Below, one piece after another: positions 7,253-15,973 of a DNA stretch of 36,545 bases. This stretch comes from an uncultured Crocinitomix sp. GTDB taxonomy: Bacteria > Bacteroidota > Bacteroidia > Flavobacteriales_D > Crocinitomicaceae. The position numbers were made by a program, and so were the translations under genes. The notes beneath the pieces are model-generated. The model saw nothing but the letters and a program-made list of their open reading frames with translations. It had not been told where the DNA came from and did not search any database. Numbering within the stretch: position 1 is the first letter of the stretch; each line of letters opens with the position of its first letter. The stretch is from contig CAKZPK010000349.1 of assembly GCA_937139035.1 (NCBI GenBank), positions 1-36,545 of the forward strand. Direction: 5' to 3'.

Positions 7253-8364
7253 TATTTATTGTTGCTTTTTTGTATTAAAGTTAGAATATCTAACATTTTT
7301 CGTTCAAAAAACTCTAAAGTATATTCTCTATTATATTTTTCCTTAGCCGCTTGCCCCATCTTAATTCTAAGAGCTGGATTAAGAATTAATTGCTCTAATT
7401 TAGCTGCTAAACCAACTACATCTTGTCTTTTAACTAAAAACCCATTTTTCCCATTTTCAACAATCTCTGGAATCGCACCTTCAATGGCAGCAACCATAGG
7501 CAATCCAAATTGTGAAGCTTCTAACAATACCAATGGAAAACAGTCGCTGAATGTAGGATGCACAAAAATATCCGACTCTTTAAATATCGTGACTTTTTCT
7601 TGGTTATATTTTTTACCTAAATAGAAAACTTTTTTTTCTAATTTTAACTCAGACACCTTAGTATTAAAATCCAATGAGGAAACGTCTCCTTCTCCACCAA
7701 CAAAATTACATGTAAATAGTATTCCTTTTTCTTGAAGTATCTTTAAGGCGTCCAAAAGAATAAATACTCCTTTGGACTCAATTAAATTGGACAGAAAAAG
7801 CAAGCTTGGTATCTCATTTTTTGTATCTTTAAAAGAACTCTCATTGCATATTAAAGGAATTCCATTTGCACAAAAATACACGTTTTGTTCGCTTACATAT
7901 TTCTGCACATCGTAATACAAATATTTCGATAATAAAATCACCTTGGTGTTTTTAAACACTCGTTTGTACAATAAATTATCAACAAATTTATCTTGCGCTA
8001 CAACAACCCCTTTGTTATGAAAATGGAGTACTAACTTCACTCCAAATAACTTAACCAACAACGCTATCAAAGAATCCTTATAAAACCCAATACCTTTGGC
8101 CGTTATTGCCAAGTAAACAATATCAGGCTTAAAAAAAAGTAAGCTCTTTAGTGTTTTAAATACAATGTGTACATAGGCCCTTATTTTACCTAAAGGGTTT
8201 TTACCAATTTCATCAATTGTTTTTGAAGTACCCAAATTGATATAATTTGTTTCAACAACCTGATTAATTAATTTACTATCTTTTATATATTTACCTACCA
8301 TAGATGAACCATGTACAGGTGGCGGAAGATGTAAAATGAATAATACTCGTTTAACTTGTATCAT
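7252..8364 (-). CDS. Glycosyltransferase family 4
   Basis: This 370-aa GT-B glycosyltransferase should act on the cytoplasmic face during repeat-unit assembly. The N-terminal acceptor domain begins ILHLPPPVHGSSMVGKYI and the donor domain holds the GT4 signatures: FLSNLIESKGVFILLDAL at about 189-206, VGGEGD, and DIFVHPTFSDCFPLVLLEAS with the E-x7-E region in LLEASQFGLPMVAAIEGAIPE. Its start overlaps the SGNH gene stop by 4 bases (ATGA), and its stop overlaps the GT26 start by 1 base. Donor sugar and linkage cannot be read from sequence; GDP-fucose or a UDP-HexNAc are available from the locus. Confidence 0.9.
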   Translation of the reverse strand: MIQVKRVLFILHLPPPVHGSSMVGKYIKDSKLINQVVETNYINLGTSKTIDEIGKNPLGKIRAYVHIVFKTLKSLLFFKPDIVYLAITAKGIGFYKDSLIALLVKLFGVKLVLHFHNKGVVVAQDKFVDNLLYKRVFKNTKVILLSKYLYYDVQKYVSEQNVYFCANGIPLICNESSFKDTKNEIPSLLFLSNLIESKGVFILLDALKILQEKGILFTCNFVGGEGDVSSLDFNTKVSELKLEKKVFYLGKKYNQEKVTIFKESDIFVHPTFSDCFPLVLLEASQFGLPMVAAIEGAIPEIVENGKNGFLVKRQDVVGLAAKLEQLILNPALRIKMGQAAKEKYNREYTLEFFERKMLDILTLIQKSNNK

Positions 8365-9284
8365 TTATGTTTTTTATAGAAGTATTGCAAATCCTCAACA
8401 AACTTCGCGGTAATAATTTTTTGACCCGATGGGTTCAAATGAATTTTATCGTAAAAAAGCTCTGATTTAGAACTATATGGATCATTATAATCCAAAAAAA
8501 TAACATTTGGATTCTTTATCTCTAAACTCTTAAAATATGAAATTTCATAATTAAACTTTACAGACTCTGCATTATTATAAATACCTAGTGTAGGAACATA
8601 GAACAATATCACTTCAATATTGTATTTCGAAAGTTTTAGAAGTGTTTCTTCAAATTTTCTCCTATTCGCTTTTGTTGAAACTATTTTTCTGAATTGGTCC
8701 TTTTTTATATGCTCTTTTAAACTTATTGTATCAACAACACCAAACTTTAAGTTATCCCATTTTTTTAAATAACCTCTAAAAGAACCACTAACTAGAGCTT
8801 CATTATATCGAGATGACTTTATTAAAAAATGCTGCCAAAAATCTTCAAAAGGCGCATTTTTATGAATATAATCACTAATAATTTCTTCATTCATGAATGG
8901 ATAAAATTGCTTATATGAATTTTCACTTAAGCCTTCACCTGTAAACATCCAGGCATCTACGCCATAAACCACTAATTTTAATTTTTGATTACTCTTAACT
9001 AATTGATCAATCATTAAATCTCTTTCAGCAACATTTACACCCTCCCTAGTATATTTAGAAATTTCAATTTTTAAACCTTCTTCAAGTTTTATTTTATCCA
9101 ACCCCAGCATTAAATGTGAATGCCCTACTAGCGCCATTTCACTATTGTCATATAGGCCGTAATAATTATGCAATCCTTTTAATAAAAAATAATTAGTAAA
9201 ATTATCTATACTAAATAATATAAAAACGAACAACAGTCCTTTCCAAAAATAATTTTTTATAACATTATTGTATTTAGTATTCAT
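8361..9284 (-). CDS. Membrane-anchored SGNH-like protein paired with MBOAT
   Basis: The product probably completes O-acyl transfer to the polysaccharide outside the inner membrane, like AlgJ/AlgX or DltD partners of MBOAT proteins. From the chosen ATG at 9284 (307 aa) it has one N-terminal membrane segment (about 12-31), then ALVGHSHLMLGLD with Ser56 in the SGNH block I position (GHSH instead of GDSH), and near the C-terminus YDKIHLNPSG with D279 and H282 forming the block V Asp-x-x-His. A longer frame reaches upstream into the MBOAT gene, but the start at 9284 lies 4 bases after that gene's stop and directly precedes the membrane segment. The assignment rests on motif plus context. Confidence 0.75.
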   Translation of the reverse strand: MNTKYNNVIKNYFWKGLLFVFILFSIDNFTNYFLLKGLHNYYGLYDNSEMALVGHSHLMLGLDKIKLEEGLKIEISKYTREGVNVAERDLMIDQLVKSNQKLKLVVYGVDAWMFTGEGLSENSYKQFYPFMNEEIISDYIHKNAPFEDFWQHFLIKSSRYNEALVSGSFRGYLKKWDNLKFGVVDTISLKEHIKKDQFRKIVSTKANRRKFEETLLKLSKYNIEVILFYVPTLGIYNNAESVKFNYEISYFKSLEIKNPNVIFLDYNDPYSSKSELFYDKIHLNPSGQKIITAKFVEDLQYFYKKHK

Positions 9285-9288
9285 ATAT

Positions 9289-10719
9289 TTAAAATTGAAA
9301 ATAAATAAATGCATTAGATGACATCCCAAACAATCCAATTGCAACTATTAAAAAAGCATACGATATAGATTGAATATACCAAGGTATTTCTGTTTTTGAA
9401 AAATAAAGCGATAATTTATTATTAAACTGTAAAACCTGTACAATACCTAGGAACAAAATTAACAAAATTGACAGCAATGTAGTTACTGATGACATTCCTA
9501 CCCATAATGTTCCTGAATAATTAACTATTTTTTGAATAATTAAAAAGGCGTCTGACACAGAGTTTGCTCTGAAAAATATCCAAGCAAAACAAACGAGCAT
9601 GAATATAATTATGATTTTAAAAAATTTATAATACCTATTTTTAATTATATAATCACAACCAATTCTTTCTAATATTTTTTTCCCTACAAATTCAAGTAAA
9701 TAATAAAAAGCATGCAGGCCACCCCAGATAACAAAAGTCCAGTTGGCTCCGTGCCATAAACCACTTACAAGAAAAACAACAAAAATATTAAAAATCCAAC
9801 GGCTTATTGAAACACGATTACCACCTAGAGGAATATAAACATAATCACTAAACCAAGATGATAAGGAAATGTGCCATCGTTTCCAAAAATCTGCAATTGA
9901 ATTTGCTAAATATGGTAAATTAAAGTTTTGCATTAAATTAAACCCCATCATTCGTGCACTCCCAATAGCCATATCAGAATACCCACTAAAATCACAATAA
10001 ATTTGAATTGTAAAAAACAATGTTGCCAGCATTAGTGTTGGACTAGAATGCATCTCTGGATTATTAAAAACCGAATCTGAGTATAGTGCAAGACGATCTG
10101 CAATAACTATTTTTTTAAATAAGCCCCAAATAAACAATTTCCCCCCCTCTACAAACCGCTTGATATCAAACTCATGTTCTTCATGAAATTGCTGTAATAA
10201 ATTAGTGGAGCGCTCAATAGGCCCAGCAACCAATTGAGGGAAAAAAGCAACATAGGTTGTAAATCGAATTAAACTAGTTTCTACTTCAACGCGTTTTCTA
10301 TAAATATCTATGGAATAACTTAATGCTTGAAAGGTAAAAAACGATATCCCTACCGGCAAAATAACATCAAAGCTATTTATGTTGGGTTTCAAGCCAAAAA
10401 AATGTACTGAATTTACAAATGAACCAATAAAGAAATTTGCATATTTAAAATAAACTAAAGGCATAAAAGAAAGCACCAACGCTATTGAAAGCCATTTTTT
10501 TCTATTCATATTTGATGAAGCATTATCTATTTTATTACCACATATAAAATTTAAAACACTCACCCCAAACATTAAAATCGAAAACTTCCAACTCCATACT
10601 GAATAAAAAATATATGACGCCATAAAAAGTAAATATATACGCCACTTTTTATCAAGCAAAAAATAGAGAGTTAAAACAGTTATGAAAAAGAAAACATATT
10701 GCCAAGAGTTAAAAAGCAT
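9289..10719 (-). CDS. MBOAT-family O-acyltransferase (AlgI-like)
   Basis: This 476-aa polytopic membrane protein moves acyl groups, usually acetyl, across the inner membrane for O-acylation of extracellular polysaccharide. All AlgI landmarks are present: PVGISFFTFQALSY at about 122-135, FFPQLVAGPIER at 159-170, YCDFSGYSDMAIG at 241-253, DFWKRWHISLSSWF at 277-290 with IPLGGNR, and SGLWHGANWTF at 319-329 with the catalytic-type H323, plus H336 in GGLHAF. It is followed 4 bases later by an SGNH-like gene, the usual partner, and lies 18 bases after the GT2 gene. Acetyl as donor group is assumed from the family. Confidence 0.95.
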   Translation of the reverse strand: MLFNSWQYVFFFITVLTLYFLLDKKWRIYLLFMASYIFYSVWSWKFSILMFGVSVLNFICGNKIDNASSNMNRKKWLSIALVLSFMPLVYFKYANFFIGSFVNSVHFFGLKPNINSFDVILPVGISFFTFQALSYSIDIYRKRVEVETSLIRFTTYVAFFPQLVAGPIERSTNLLQQFHEEHEFDIKRFVEGGKLFIWGLFKKIVIADRLALYSDSVFNNPEMHSSPTLMLATLFFTIQIYCDFSGYSDMAIGSARMMGFNLMQNFNLPYLANSIADFWKRWHISLSSWFSDYVYIPLGGNRVSISRWIFNIFVVFLVSGLWHGANWTFVIWGGLHAFYYLLEFVGKKILERIGCDYIIKNRYYKFFKIIIIFMLVCFAWIFFRANSVSDAFLIIQKIVNYSGTLWVGMSSVTTLLSILLILFLGIVQVLQFNNKLSLYFSKTEIPWYIQSISYAFLIVAIGLFGMSSNAFIYFQF

Positions 10720-10737
10720 AATTTAGATATAAGTTAA

Positions 10738-11661
10738 TTAGCTGAATTTAGCTATAATTTTACCACTAAGACCTGCAGGTAAAAGGAGAATAAATATATA
10801 CAAGTATAATTTTAATTTTAATGGTCGATATCTAATTGAATAAAGTATAGATTTTATTGCTTGAGTTCTCAACCCCAAATCCAAATATTGCCTAGAAATA
10901 ATTTTTAACCATTCCGCAAAATATTGTCGTTCATATTTATTTCTTAAATTTAATAGCTGTTTAAAATTATTGGTTACAATTTCATCATTTATTTGAATTG
11001 ATTTAAACCTTCTTTTTCTATCTACAACCAGGTTTGGCATATTGTAAATTGCTAATGGAGTTTTACTGTATGCTATGTGATATTGTTTAGCAAGCGCTGC
11101 CCAGGTTAATAGATCTTCCCCAGAACTTATACACGAAGGAAAACCTTTAATAGCCAATAATGCTGTTCTTTTAACAACTATTGCTGAAGACCATAAAGGA
11201 GGATGTGAGCATGATGCTACTTCAAAATAATTAGTCAATTTACCCGTTGTTTCTTTAAAAGGAATTTTATTTAAAACAATTGATTTATTATTTCCTAAAT
11301 AATCCTGTAATATATAAGCAGTTGCAAAAACATTACAATCGGGATAGGATTTCGCGAGACTCTTAATCTCTTTTATATATTCCGGGTTCCATACATCATC
11401 GGCGTCTAAAAATGCAATCCATTCGTTCTTTGCAGTTTCAATTCCTTTATTACGTGCGGCTGATACCCCAGCATTTTTTTGATGAATTAAAACGATAAGT
11501 GGATGATTCATTTTTTCCACTATTTCTTCTGATCCATCTGTAGAACCATCGTTTACAATAACAATTTCATTGGGTAAGCAAGATTGATCCAAAACTGTTT
11601 TAATAGTATTTAAAATACTTTTACTCTTATTATAGAGTGGAATAACAACTGAAATTTTCAT
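10738..11661 (-). CDS. Glycosyltransferase family 2
   Basis: This 307-aa GT-A enzyme opens with the GT2 signature KISVVIPLYNKSKSILNTI; DGSTDGS lies near 37-43 and the DXD motif DADDVWNPEY near 86-95, followed by a second acceptor region around SSGEDLLTWAALA (ED motif, about 180). The C-terminal 80 residues are basic and end in a hydrophobic stretch (LYLYIFILLLPAG) that may tether it to the membrane. It starts on the last base of the wzy stop (TAATG). It should add one sugar of the repeat unit; the donor is unknown. Confidence 0.93.
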   Translation of the reverse strand: MKISVVIPLYNKSKSILNTIKTVLDQSCLPNEIVIVNDGSTDGSEEIVEKMNHPLIVLIHQKNAGVSAARNKGIETAKNEWIAFLDADDVWNPEYIKEIKSLAKSYPDCNVFATAYILQDYLGNNKSIVLNKIPFKETTGKLTNYFEVASCSHPPLWSSAIVVKRTALLAIKGFPSCISSGEDLLTWAALAKQYHIAYSKTPLAIYNMPNLVVDRKRRFKSIQINDEIVTNNFKQLLNLRNKYERQYFAEWLKIISRQYLDLGLRTQAIKSILYSIRYRPLKLKLYLYIFILLLPAGLSGKIIAKFS

Positions 11662-12968
11662 TAATTCTTTTTGATTTTATTTAATGTCAAGGCCATTCCG
11701 AAAAAAACAAAAGGATAGCTTAGCGTAATTAATGAATAATTAATTACATTATCGGTAAACGCACAAGCCATAATACCGCAAATTGAGGTGCCCGAAATAA
11801 AAGCTGCATTTCTGGCACTAAGGCTATTTTTCTTATTGTTATAAATTCGAAAGGAATGCATTACAAAACTTATAATAACAAACAAATATAAAACTAAACC
11901 TATCAAACCTGTGTCACAAAGAATTTGTACATAATCGTTATGAACGATCTTCATTAATTCGAAAGGATGATTTCCTGAATAAAAAATCGCTTGTACTTGA
12001 CCTAAACCCGCACCAGCTAACTCATTACCCACATAAAACTTATCTAAACTCCACTCCCACATAGCAAAACGTCCCGTACTATCAATACTATCTATTGTAA
12101 CATTACTTAAGCTATTTATTACATCTTCTGCACTACTAAATACATCTCTAAACATTTTATTTCGTACAGCAGGTACAAATAAAACAGAAGCCACAAAAGC
12201 CATAATAACCAATATGTATATCGGTAGTGCTTTAATTTTATATTTAAAAAAAGATGCCGCTAATAAAAATATTCCAATACCAACCAAACCTGTTCTTATT
12301 GATGCTAACATAGGTATTAGGACTATAATTGGAATAATAAGTAAGAATTTTTTATTATTCGTGATTTTAAATAATATAAAAGCAACCGCTATTGCGAAAG
12401 GATTCGCATCTATAATAGCTGGACCCCACCAAACTACTGGTCCAAATAGAGGTTCTATAATTGAACCTATTGGTAGAAATTTAGGTAAAAACAATGTTAA
12501 ATTAGCAATCAAAAAAGAGGTGAAAGTAACTTTTAAAGCCTTTAAAAAAAATACCTCATCAATTTTAATTTTTGAAACTACCAATACCACTAAAAAGGGA
12601 AATAAATATTTTAAAAATACACGAAGTCCAAATTGTTTTTCAGGGGAAAAAAACAACGATATTAGCAACCATACAAGATAAATTGCATAAAGCCTGAACA
12701 ACGGGCTTCCAGAAAATGACGTACCGTATTTTATTATTAATCGAATTAAAAAAGCAATCCATAATAATAATAAAATTGCAGAAAAACCACCCGCTTGTAC
12801 GATACCTGAAGCCAATAAAAGCAACATTAAACGTTGCCTTGAATTCACCCTAAATTTTACGCGTTTACTCAAAGCACTCGATACTAAATACGCTTTTCCC
12901 AAATAAGCATATTTAAAACCCAGTACACCAATAACCAATAATGCTAATAAACTTAGTATAGTTGCCAT
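11661..12968 (-). CDS. wzy: O-antigen polymerase / ligase-family protein (Wzy)
   Basis: The 435-aa protein is hydrophobic throughout, with about ten to twelve membrane segments and one large extracytoplasmic loop at about 265-345. That loop carries SIDSTGRFAMWEWSLDKF and the Wzy_C signature IVHNDYVQILCDTGLIGLVL, in which the H-N-D-Y segment is the usual conserved site of O-antigen ligase/polymerase domains. In a locus with a Wzx flippase and Wza/Wzc exporters, it is best read as the polymerase joining repeat units on the periplasmic side, not as a lipopolysaccharide ligase. It abuts the GT4 gene upstream with no gap. Confidence 0.85.
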   Translation of the reverse strand: MATILSLLALLVIGVLGFKYAYLGKAYLVSSALSKRVKFRVNSRQRLMLLLLASGIVQAGGFSAILLLLWIAFLIRLIIKYGTSFSGSPLFRLYAIYLVWLLISLFFSPEKQFGLRVFLKYLFPFLVVLVVSKIKIDEVFFLKALKVTFTSFLIANLTLFLPKFLPIGSIIEPLFGPVVWWGPAIIDANPFAIAVAFILFKITNNKKFLLIIPIIVLIPMLASIRTGLVGIGIFLLAASFFKYKIKALPIYILVIMAFVASVLFVPAVRNKMFRDVFSSAEDVINSLSNVTIDSIDSTGRFAMWEWSLDKFYVGNELAGAGLGQVQAIFYSGNHPFELMKIVHNDYVQILCDTGLIGLVLYLFVIISFVMHSFRIYNNKKNSLSARNAAFISGTSICGIMACAFTDNVINYSLITLSYPFVFFGMALTLNKIKKN

Positions 12969-14108
12969 TTATAGTTTTGCGTAAAGAGATTGAATTTTTT
13001 TTTCATAGTTAGGCAATCCAAATTGTTGTGTATATTTTATTGCGTTGGCACTAAAATATTTCAACTCTTTTTTATTAAATAATAAACGGCTCATTTTTTC
13101 GTATAAATCTGCTTCATTTTCGTTTTCAAATAGTAGGCCGGTATGTTGGTCCTTAACAACCTCTTGCAAACCGAAAACTTTAGATGCTATTACGGGTATT
13201 CCCATGGCCCCTGCTTCTGCAGCCGTTAAGCCAAAACCCTCATAGCGAGAAGGTACTACCACCACATCCATCAGTGCCATTTGCTGCATGGCTGTTTCCC
13301 AATTCGTTTCTCCAAAAAAAGTTACTTGCTTTAACAAGTTCATTTCTGTCACCATCTCTTTTAGTTTGGTTTCATCTGGACCTCCACCAACAATATTCAA
13401 ATGTACATTACTATTTTCCTTTACCAACTTATTAAATGCGCGTAACAATACATCAATACCCTTTTCGTGTCTTAAACGTGCTACAACACCAAATACTAAA
13501 GCGTCATCAGGAATGTCTTGTTTCTCTTTTTCTAATGCAACATTCACTAATTTATTAATATTTTGTATTTTTTTTATATCAATAGTATTATAAATCGTAA
13601 AGTGTTTCGGTTGCTCTTTTAAAGATAAACCCTCATCATATAATGAGGCTGAACGAAACCAACTTTCTTCTGATTTTAAAGATATTACGGTAAAATGTGA
13701 ACTCAAAAAAGCACTAAAACGCAATAACAACTTGGATAACACCCCATGAGATGTAGTGTAAGGTTGATGTACTGTAGCAATAACATTTTTCACACCCGCT
13801 AATCTTGCTGCAATAATAGGCAGCATACCAGGAGCCATATATTGTACATGAATTAATGCAGGGTTATTTTTTTTAAAAACATTTTTTAAAACTGTAATGA
13901 GTTTAAAAGATGAAATGGTTCTATTTAGTTTCAATAAAACAATCTCACAATTGTTTTTATTAAACTCTGTTACAACGGTATCATCAAATTCAAAATAACA
14001 AATAACCTGAACCTTGTGACCTACATTATTAAGAACCTTAACAAGCTGCAAAGTCTGTTGTTCTGTGCCGCCTTTTAACAGACAAGGAATTGCAATTAAT
14101 ACTTTCAA
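12969..14108 (-). CDS. Glycosyltransferase family 4
   Basis: This 379-aa GT-B enzyme has the N-terminal glycine-rich motif IPCLLKGGTEQQTLQLV, and donor-domain motifs VVARLRHEKGIDVLLRAF at about 208-225, IVGGGPDETKL, and VVVPSRYEGFGLTAAEAGAMGIPVIAS (split E-x7-E site). It begins with a TTG codon at 14108: an in-frame TAA lies 15 bases upstream and no ATG exists near the conserved N-terminus, so the rare start is well supported. The upstream acyltransferase stop lies 1 base away, so translational coupling may drive expression. It adds one residue of the repeat unit; the donor is unknown. Confidence 0.92.
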   Translation of the reverse strand: MKVLIAIPCLLKGGTEQQTLQLVKVLNNVGHKVQVICYFEFDDTVVTEFNKNNCEIVLLKLNRTISSFKLITVLKNVFKKNNPALIHVQYMAPGMLPIIAARLAGVKNVIATVHQPYTTSHGVLSKLLLRFSAFLSSHFTVISLKSEESWFRSASLYDEGLSLKEQPKHFTIYNTIDIKKIQNINKLVNVALEKEKQDIPDDALVFGVVARLRHEKGIDVLLRAFNKLVKENSNVHLNIVGGGPDETKLKEMVTEMNLLKQVTFFGETNWETAMQQMALMDVVVVPSRYEGFGLTAAEAGAMGIPVIASKVFGLQEVVKDQHTGLLFENENEADLYEKMSRLLFNKKELKYFSANAIKYTQQFGLPNYEKKIQSLYAKL

Positions 14109-14109
14109 A

Positions 14110-15174
14110 TCAGTTTTTTTTAAGTTGAATCATCTTAGATTTAATTTTTGCTGTTACTTTACTGGACTCCAAATTTACTTGATATAAGTTTTGAATATTA
14201 TTAGTCCAACCCGTTTTGTAGTTTTCTTCCCCACGAAGATGATCGAAAATTTCCAGCTTGTTATTAATCGCTTCTTCTACCAATTTAAACAAATGAATTT
14301 TTCCAGGTGAAAATTTTTGCCACTTTTCATCAACTGTGGGCATATAATAAAAAAAAGTCTTGTTAAACTGAAATCCTAAATGCCAGCTTATAGTTTCAGT
14401 GCCCACTTTTAATTCCGAAAAATGAACGATCCCGTTTTTCAAACCTGCTTCAATGATGTTTTTATGAAAAAGAGGGGCTTTGTAAGCATTTGGCCATCTT
14501 TTAATATGAGAGCTTAAAAAAACATCCAAGGTACCCGTTGACAGCTGCTTACCTTGATAGTTTATTAAATGGAGGTTTTCTATTTCACTTAATCTGCGGA
14601 TTTGTCTTCTTATATCCCCGCGAAGTTTTGATTTTAATGAATTAAGAAAATCATCGCTAGTTTGAAATTTTTGTATTTCAGCATATGGAGCAATATCTTT
14701 TTCTAGGCTTATACTTGAGTTTTTAACCTTAATCAGAATTCCATTGATATGAATAAGATCAAACACATACTTCTCCTGCAAGTTTTCGAGTAATTCATTA
14801 AAAAACAAATTTGCAGTTTTCTCTAATGATTCTGTACTTAATATTAAGGGATCATGATAATCGAAATCAGAATATCCAACAGGGACAATCAAATTCTGAA
14901 ATGCATTTTTCCAATTTTGTTTCCAAAGTACTAATGGTAAAAAAATAGTAGTACCACCCATTTTTGCGATACAAAATAATGGTTTTAAATCGCGAATTGG
15001 GCGATAGGTTTTAATCCATGCCATGCATAAATCTGGATGAAAAAAGACATGACTATTCAAAGCTGTTTCAACCCAATTTAACCACTGTTTCTGAAATTCT
15101 TCCGAATAAATGGTATCCCAATCCGTAATCCATTCAAACTCAAAATTATTAGAACTATTCATCTTCTTTTTCAA
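14110..15174 (-). CDS. GNAT-like acyltransferase (BioF2/FemAB type)
   Basis: The 354-aa protein fits the Acetyltransf_6 (BioF2-like) pattern common in polysaccharide loci: a first half with YSDFDYHDPLIL, the central SKLRGDIRRQIRRLSEIENL motif at about 180-200, and a second half with VGTETISWHLGFQFNKTFFY, MPTVDEKWQKFSPGKIH and the typical end EIFDHLRGEENYKTGWTN. It most likely transfers an acyl or aminoacyl group to an amino sugar in the cytoplasm. The start at 15174 overlaps the PIG-L deacetylase by 20 bases (a second ATG at 15162 overlaps by 8), a tight link that suggests sequential action on one sugar. Acyl donor and acceptor are unknown. Confidence 0.8.
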   Translation of the reverse strand: MKKKMNSSNNFEFEWITDWDTIYSEEFQKQWLNWVETALNSHVFFHPDLCMAWIKTYRPIRDLKPLFCIAKMGGTTIFLPLVLWKQNWKNAFQNLIVPVGYSDFDYHDPLILSTESLEKTANLFFNELLENLQEKYVFDLIHINGILIKVKNSSISLEKDIAPYAEIQKFQTSDDFLNSLKSKLRGDIRRQIRRLSEIENLHLINYQGKQLSTGTLDVFLSSHIKRWPNAYKAPLFHKNIIEAGLKNGIVHFSELKVGTETISWHLGFQFNKTFFYYMPTVDEKWQKFSPGKIHLFKLVEEAINNKLEIFDHLRGEENYKTGWTNNIQNLYQVNLESSKVTAKIKSKMIQLKKN

Positions 15175-15904
15175 TTATTTCAAATGGTTTGCTAAAAGGA
15201 TACTTCATGGATTTTGGTAATACCCCACTCCAAGGTATACCATCCGGAGATAGTGGATTTAAATACATATCCATTAATTTTTGCTTTTGTTTTAGTTCTT
15301 TTGAGATATCAATTTTATACTTATTTTTATAATGCAATTTTAATATCTGCCATGGTTTTAAATGATACCAAGTCCAAACCCAATAGAACCATAAATCGGT
15401 TTTGAGAGTAGCACTCTTAACCACTTCTTTAATTAATTGGCTACAAGCTACATGATCATAAGGCCAATAATCTGACTCTGCAGTCGTAAATACAGCTTCT
15501 GGAGAAACCTCTTCTATAATTTCTTTAATTTGTGAAACAACTTTATTAAAATCAGCATCATTTTTCAAAGGTACCTTTCCATCGGAAAAATGAAGTTTAA
15601 ATATATTTTTAACTGGAATACCCAATTGTTTCAATACATTATTGGTTAATGCTGCACGCTGCTTTTTTATCTCATCCTTGTCATTATGTGAATCTGAATT
15701 TTCTCCATCTGTTAAGAAACAAATAAATACATTCCCACCATATTTTAAAGTCTGTATTATTAATCCTCCTAACCCAATAATTTCATCATCAGGATGTGGA
15801 GCAAAAATAAGTATAGAATTATACTTTACATCTTTAGTCTTGATACAATTTATTGTAAAAAAATAAGTAACAAGGCCCAATAGATCTTTAATACGATTTT
15901 TCAA
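15155..15904 (-). CDS. PIG-L family deacetylase
   Basis: The 249-aa product belongs to the LmbE/PIG-L zinc enzymes that remove N-acetyl groups from GlcNAc-type sugars. The metal motif is APHPDDE at residues 35-41 (H37, D40) and the third ligand region is YWPYDH at about 146-151 (D150, H151). TDGENSD at about 65-71 is also typical. The start is a TTG at 15904; no ATG lies between the upstream TGA and the conserved core, so the exact start is less certain. Its 3' end overlaps the GNAT-like gene by 20 bases. The likely job is to free an amine on a HexNAc that the next enzyme re-acylates, which is inference from the overlap. Confidence 0.88.
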   Translation of the reverse strand: MKNRIKDLLGLVTYFFTINCIKTKDVKYNSILIFAPHPDDEIIGLGGLIIQTLKYGGNVFICFLTDGENSDSHNDKDEIKKQRAALTNNVLKQLGIPVKNIFKLHFSDGKVPLKNDADFNKVVSQIKEIIEEVSPEAVFTTAESDYWPYDHVACSQLIKEVVKSATLKTDLWFYWVWTWYHLKPWQILKLHYKNKYKIDISKELKQKQKLMDMYLNPLSPDGIPWSGVLPKSMKYPFSKPFEIIEKEDE

Positions 15905-15973
15905 GATATAAATATTTAAATGTTTTAAAACTGGAACATAAGCAGTAGTTGAAATGAAGGGTAATAAACATAT

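Noticed and set aside
9285..9344. N-terminal extension of the SGNH-like protein into the MBOAT gene
   Set aside because: The extra 20 residues overlap the end of the MBOAT coding region and precede a clean ATG just before the membrane segment.
12214..12681. 155-aa plus-strand frame antisense to wzy
   Set aside because: It lies entirely inside the membrane-protein gene on the other strand; its composition reflects the antisense of hydrophobic codons, and no start context or domain is visible.
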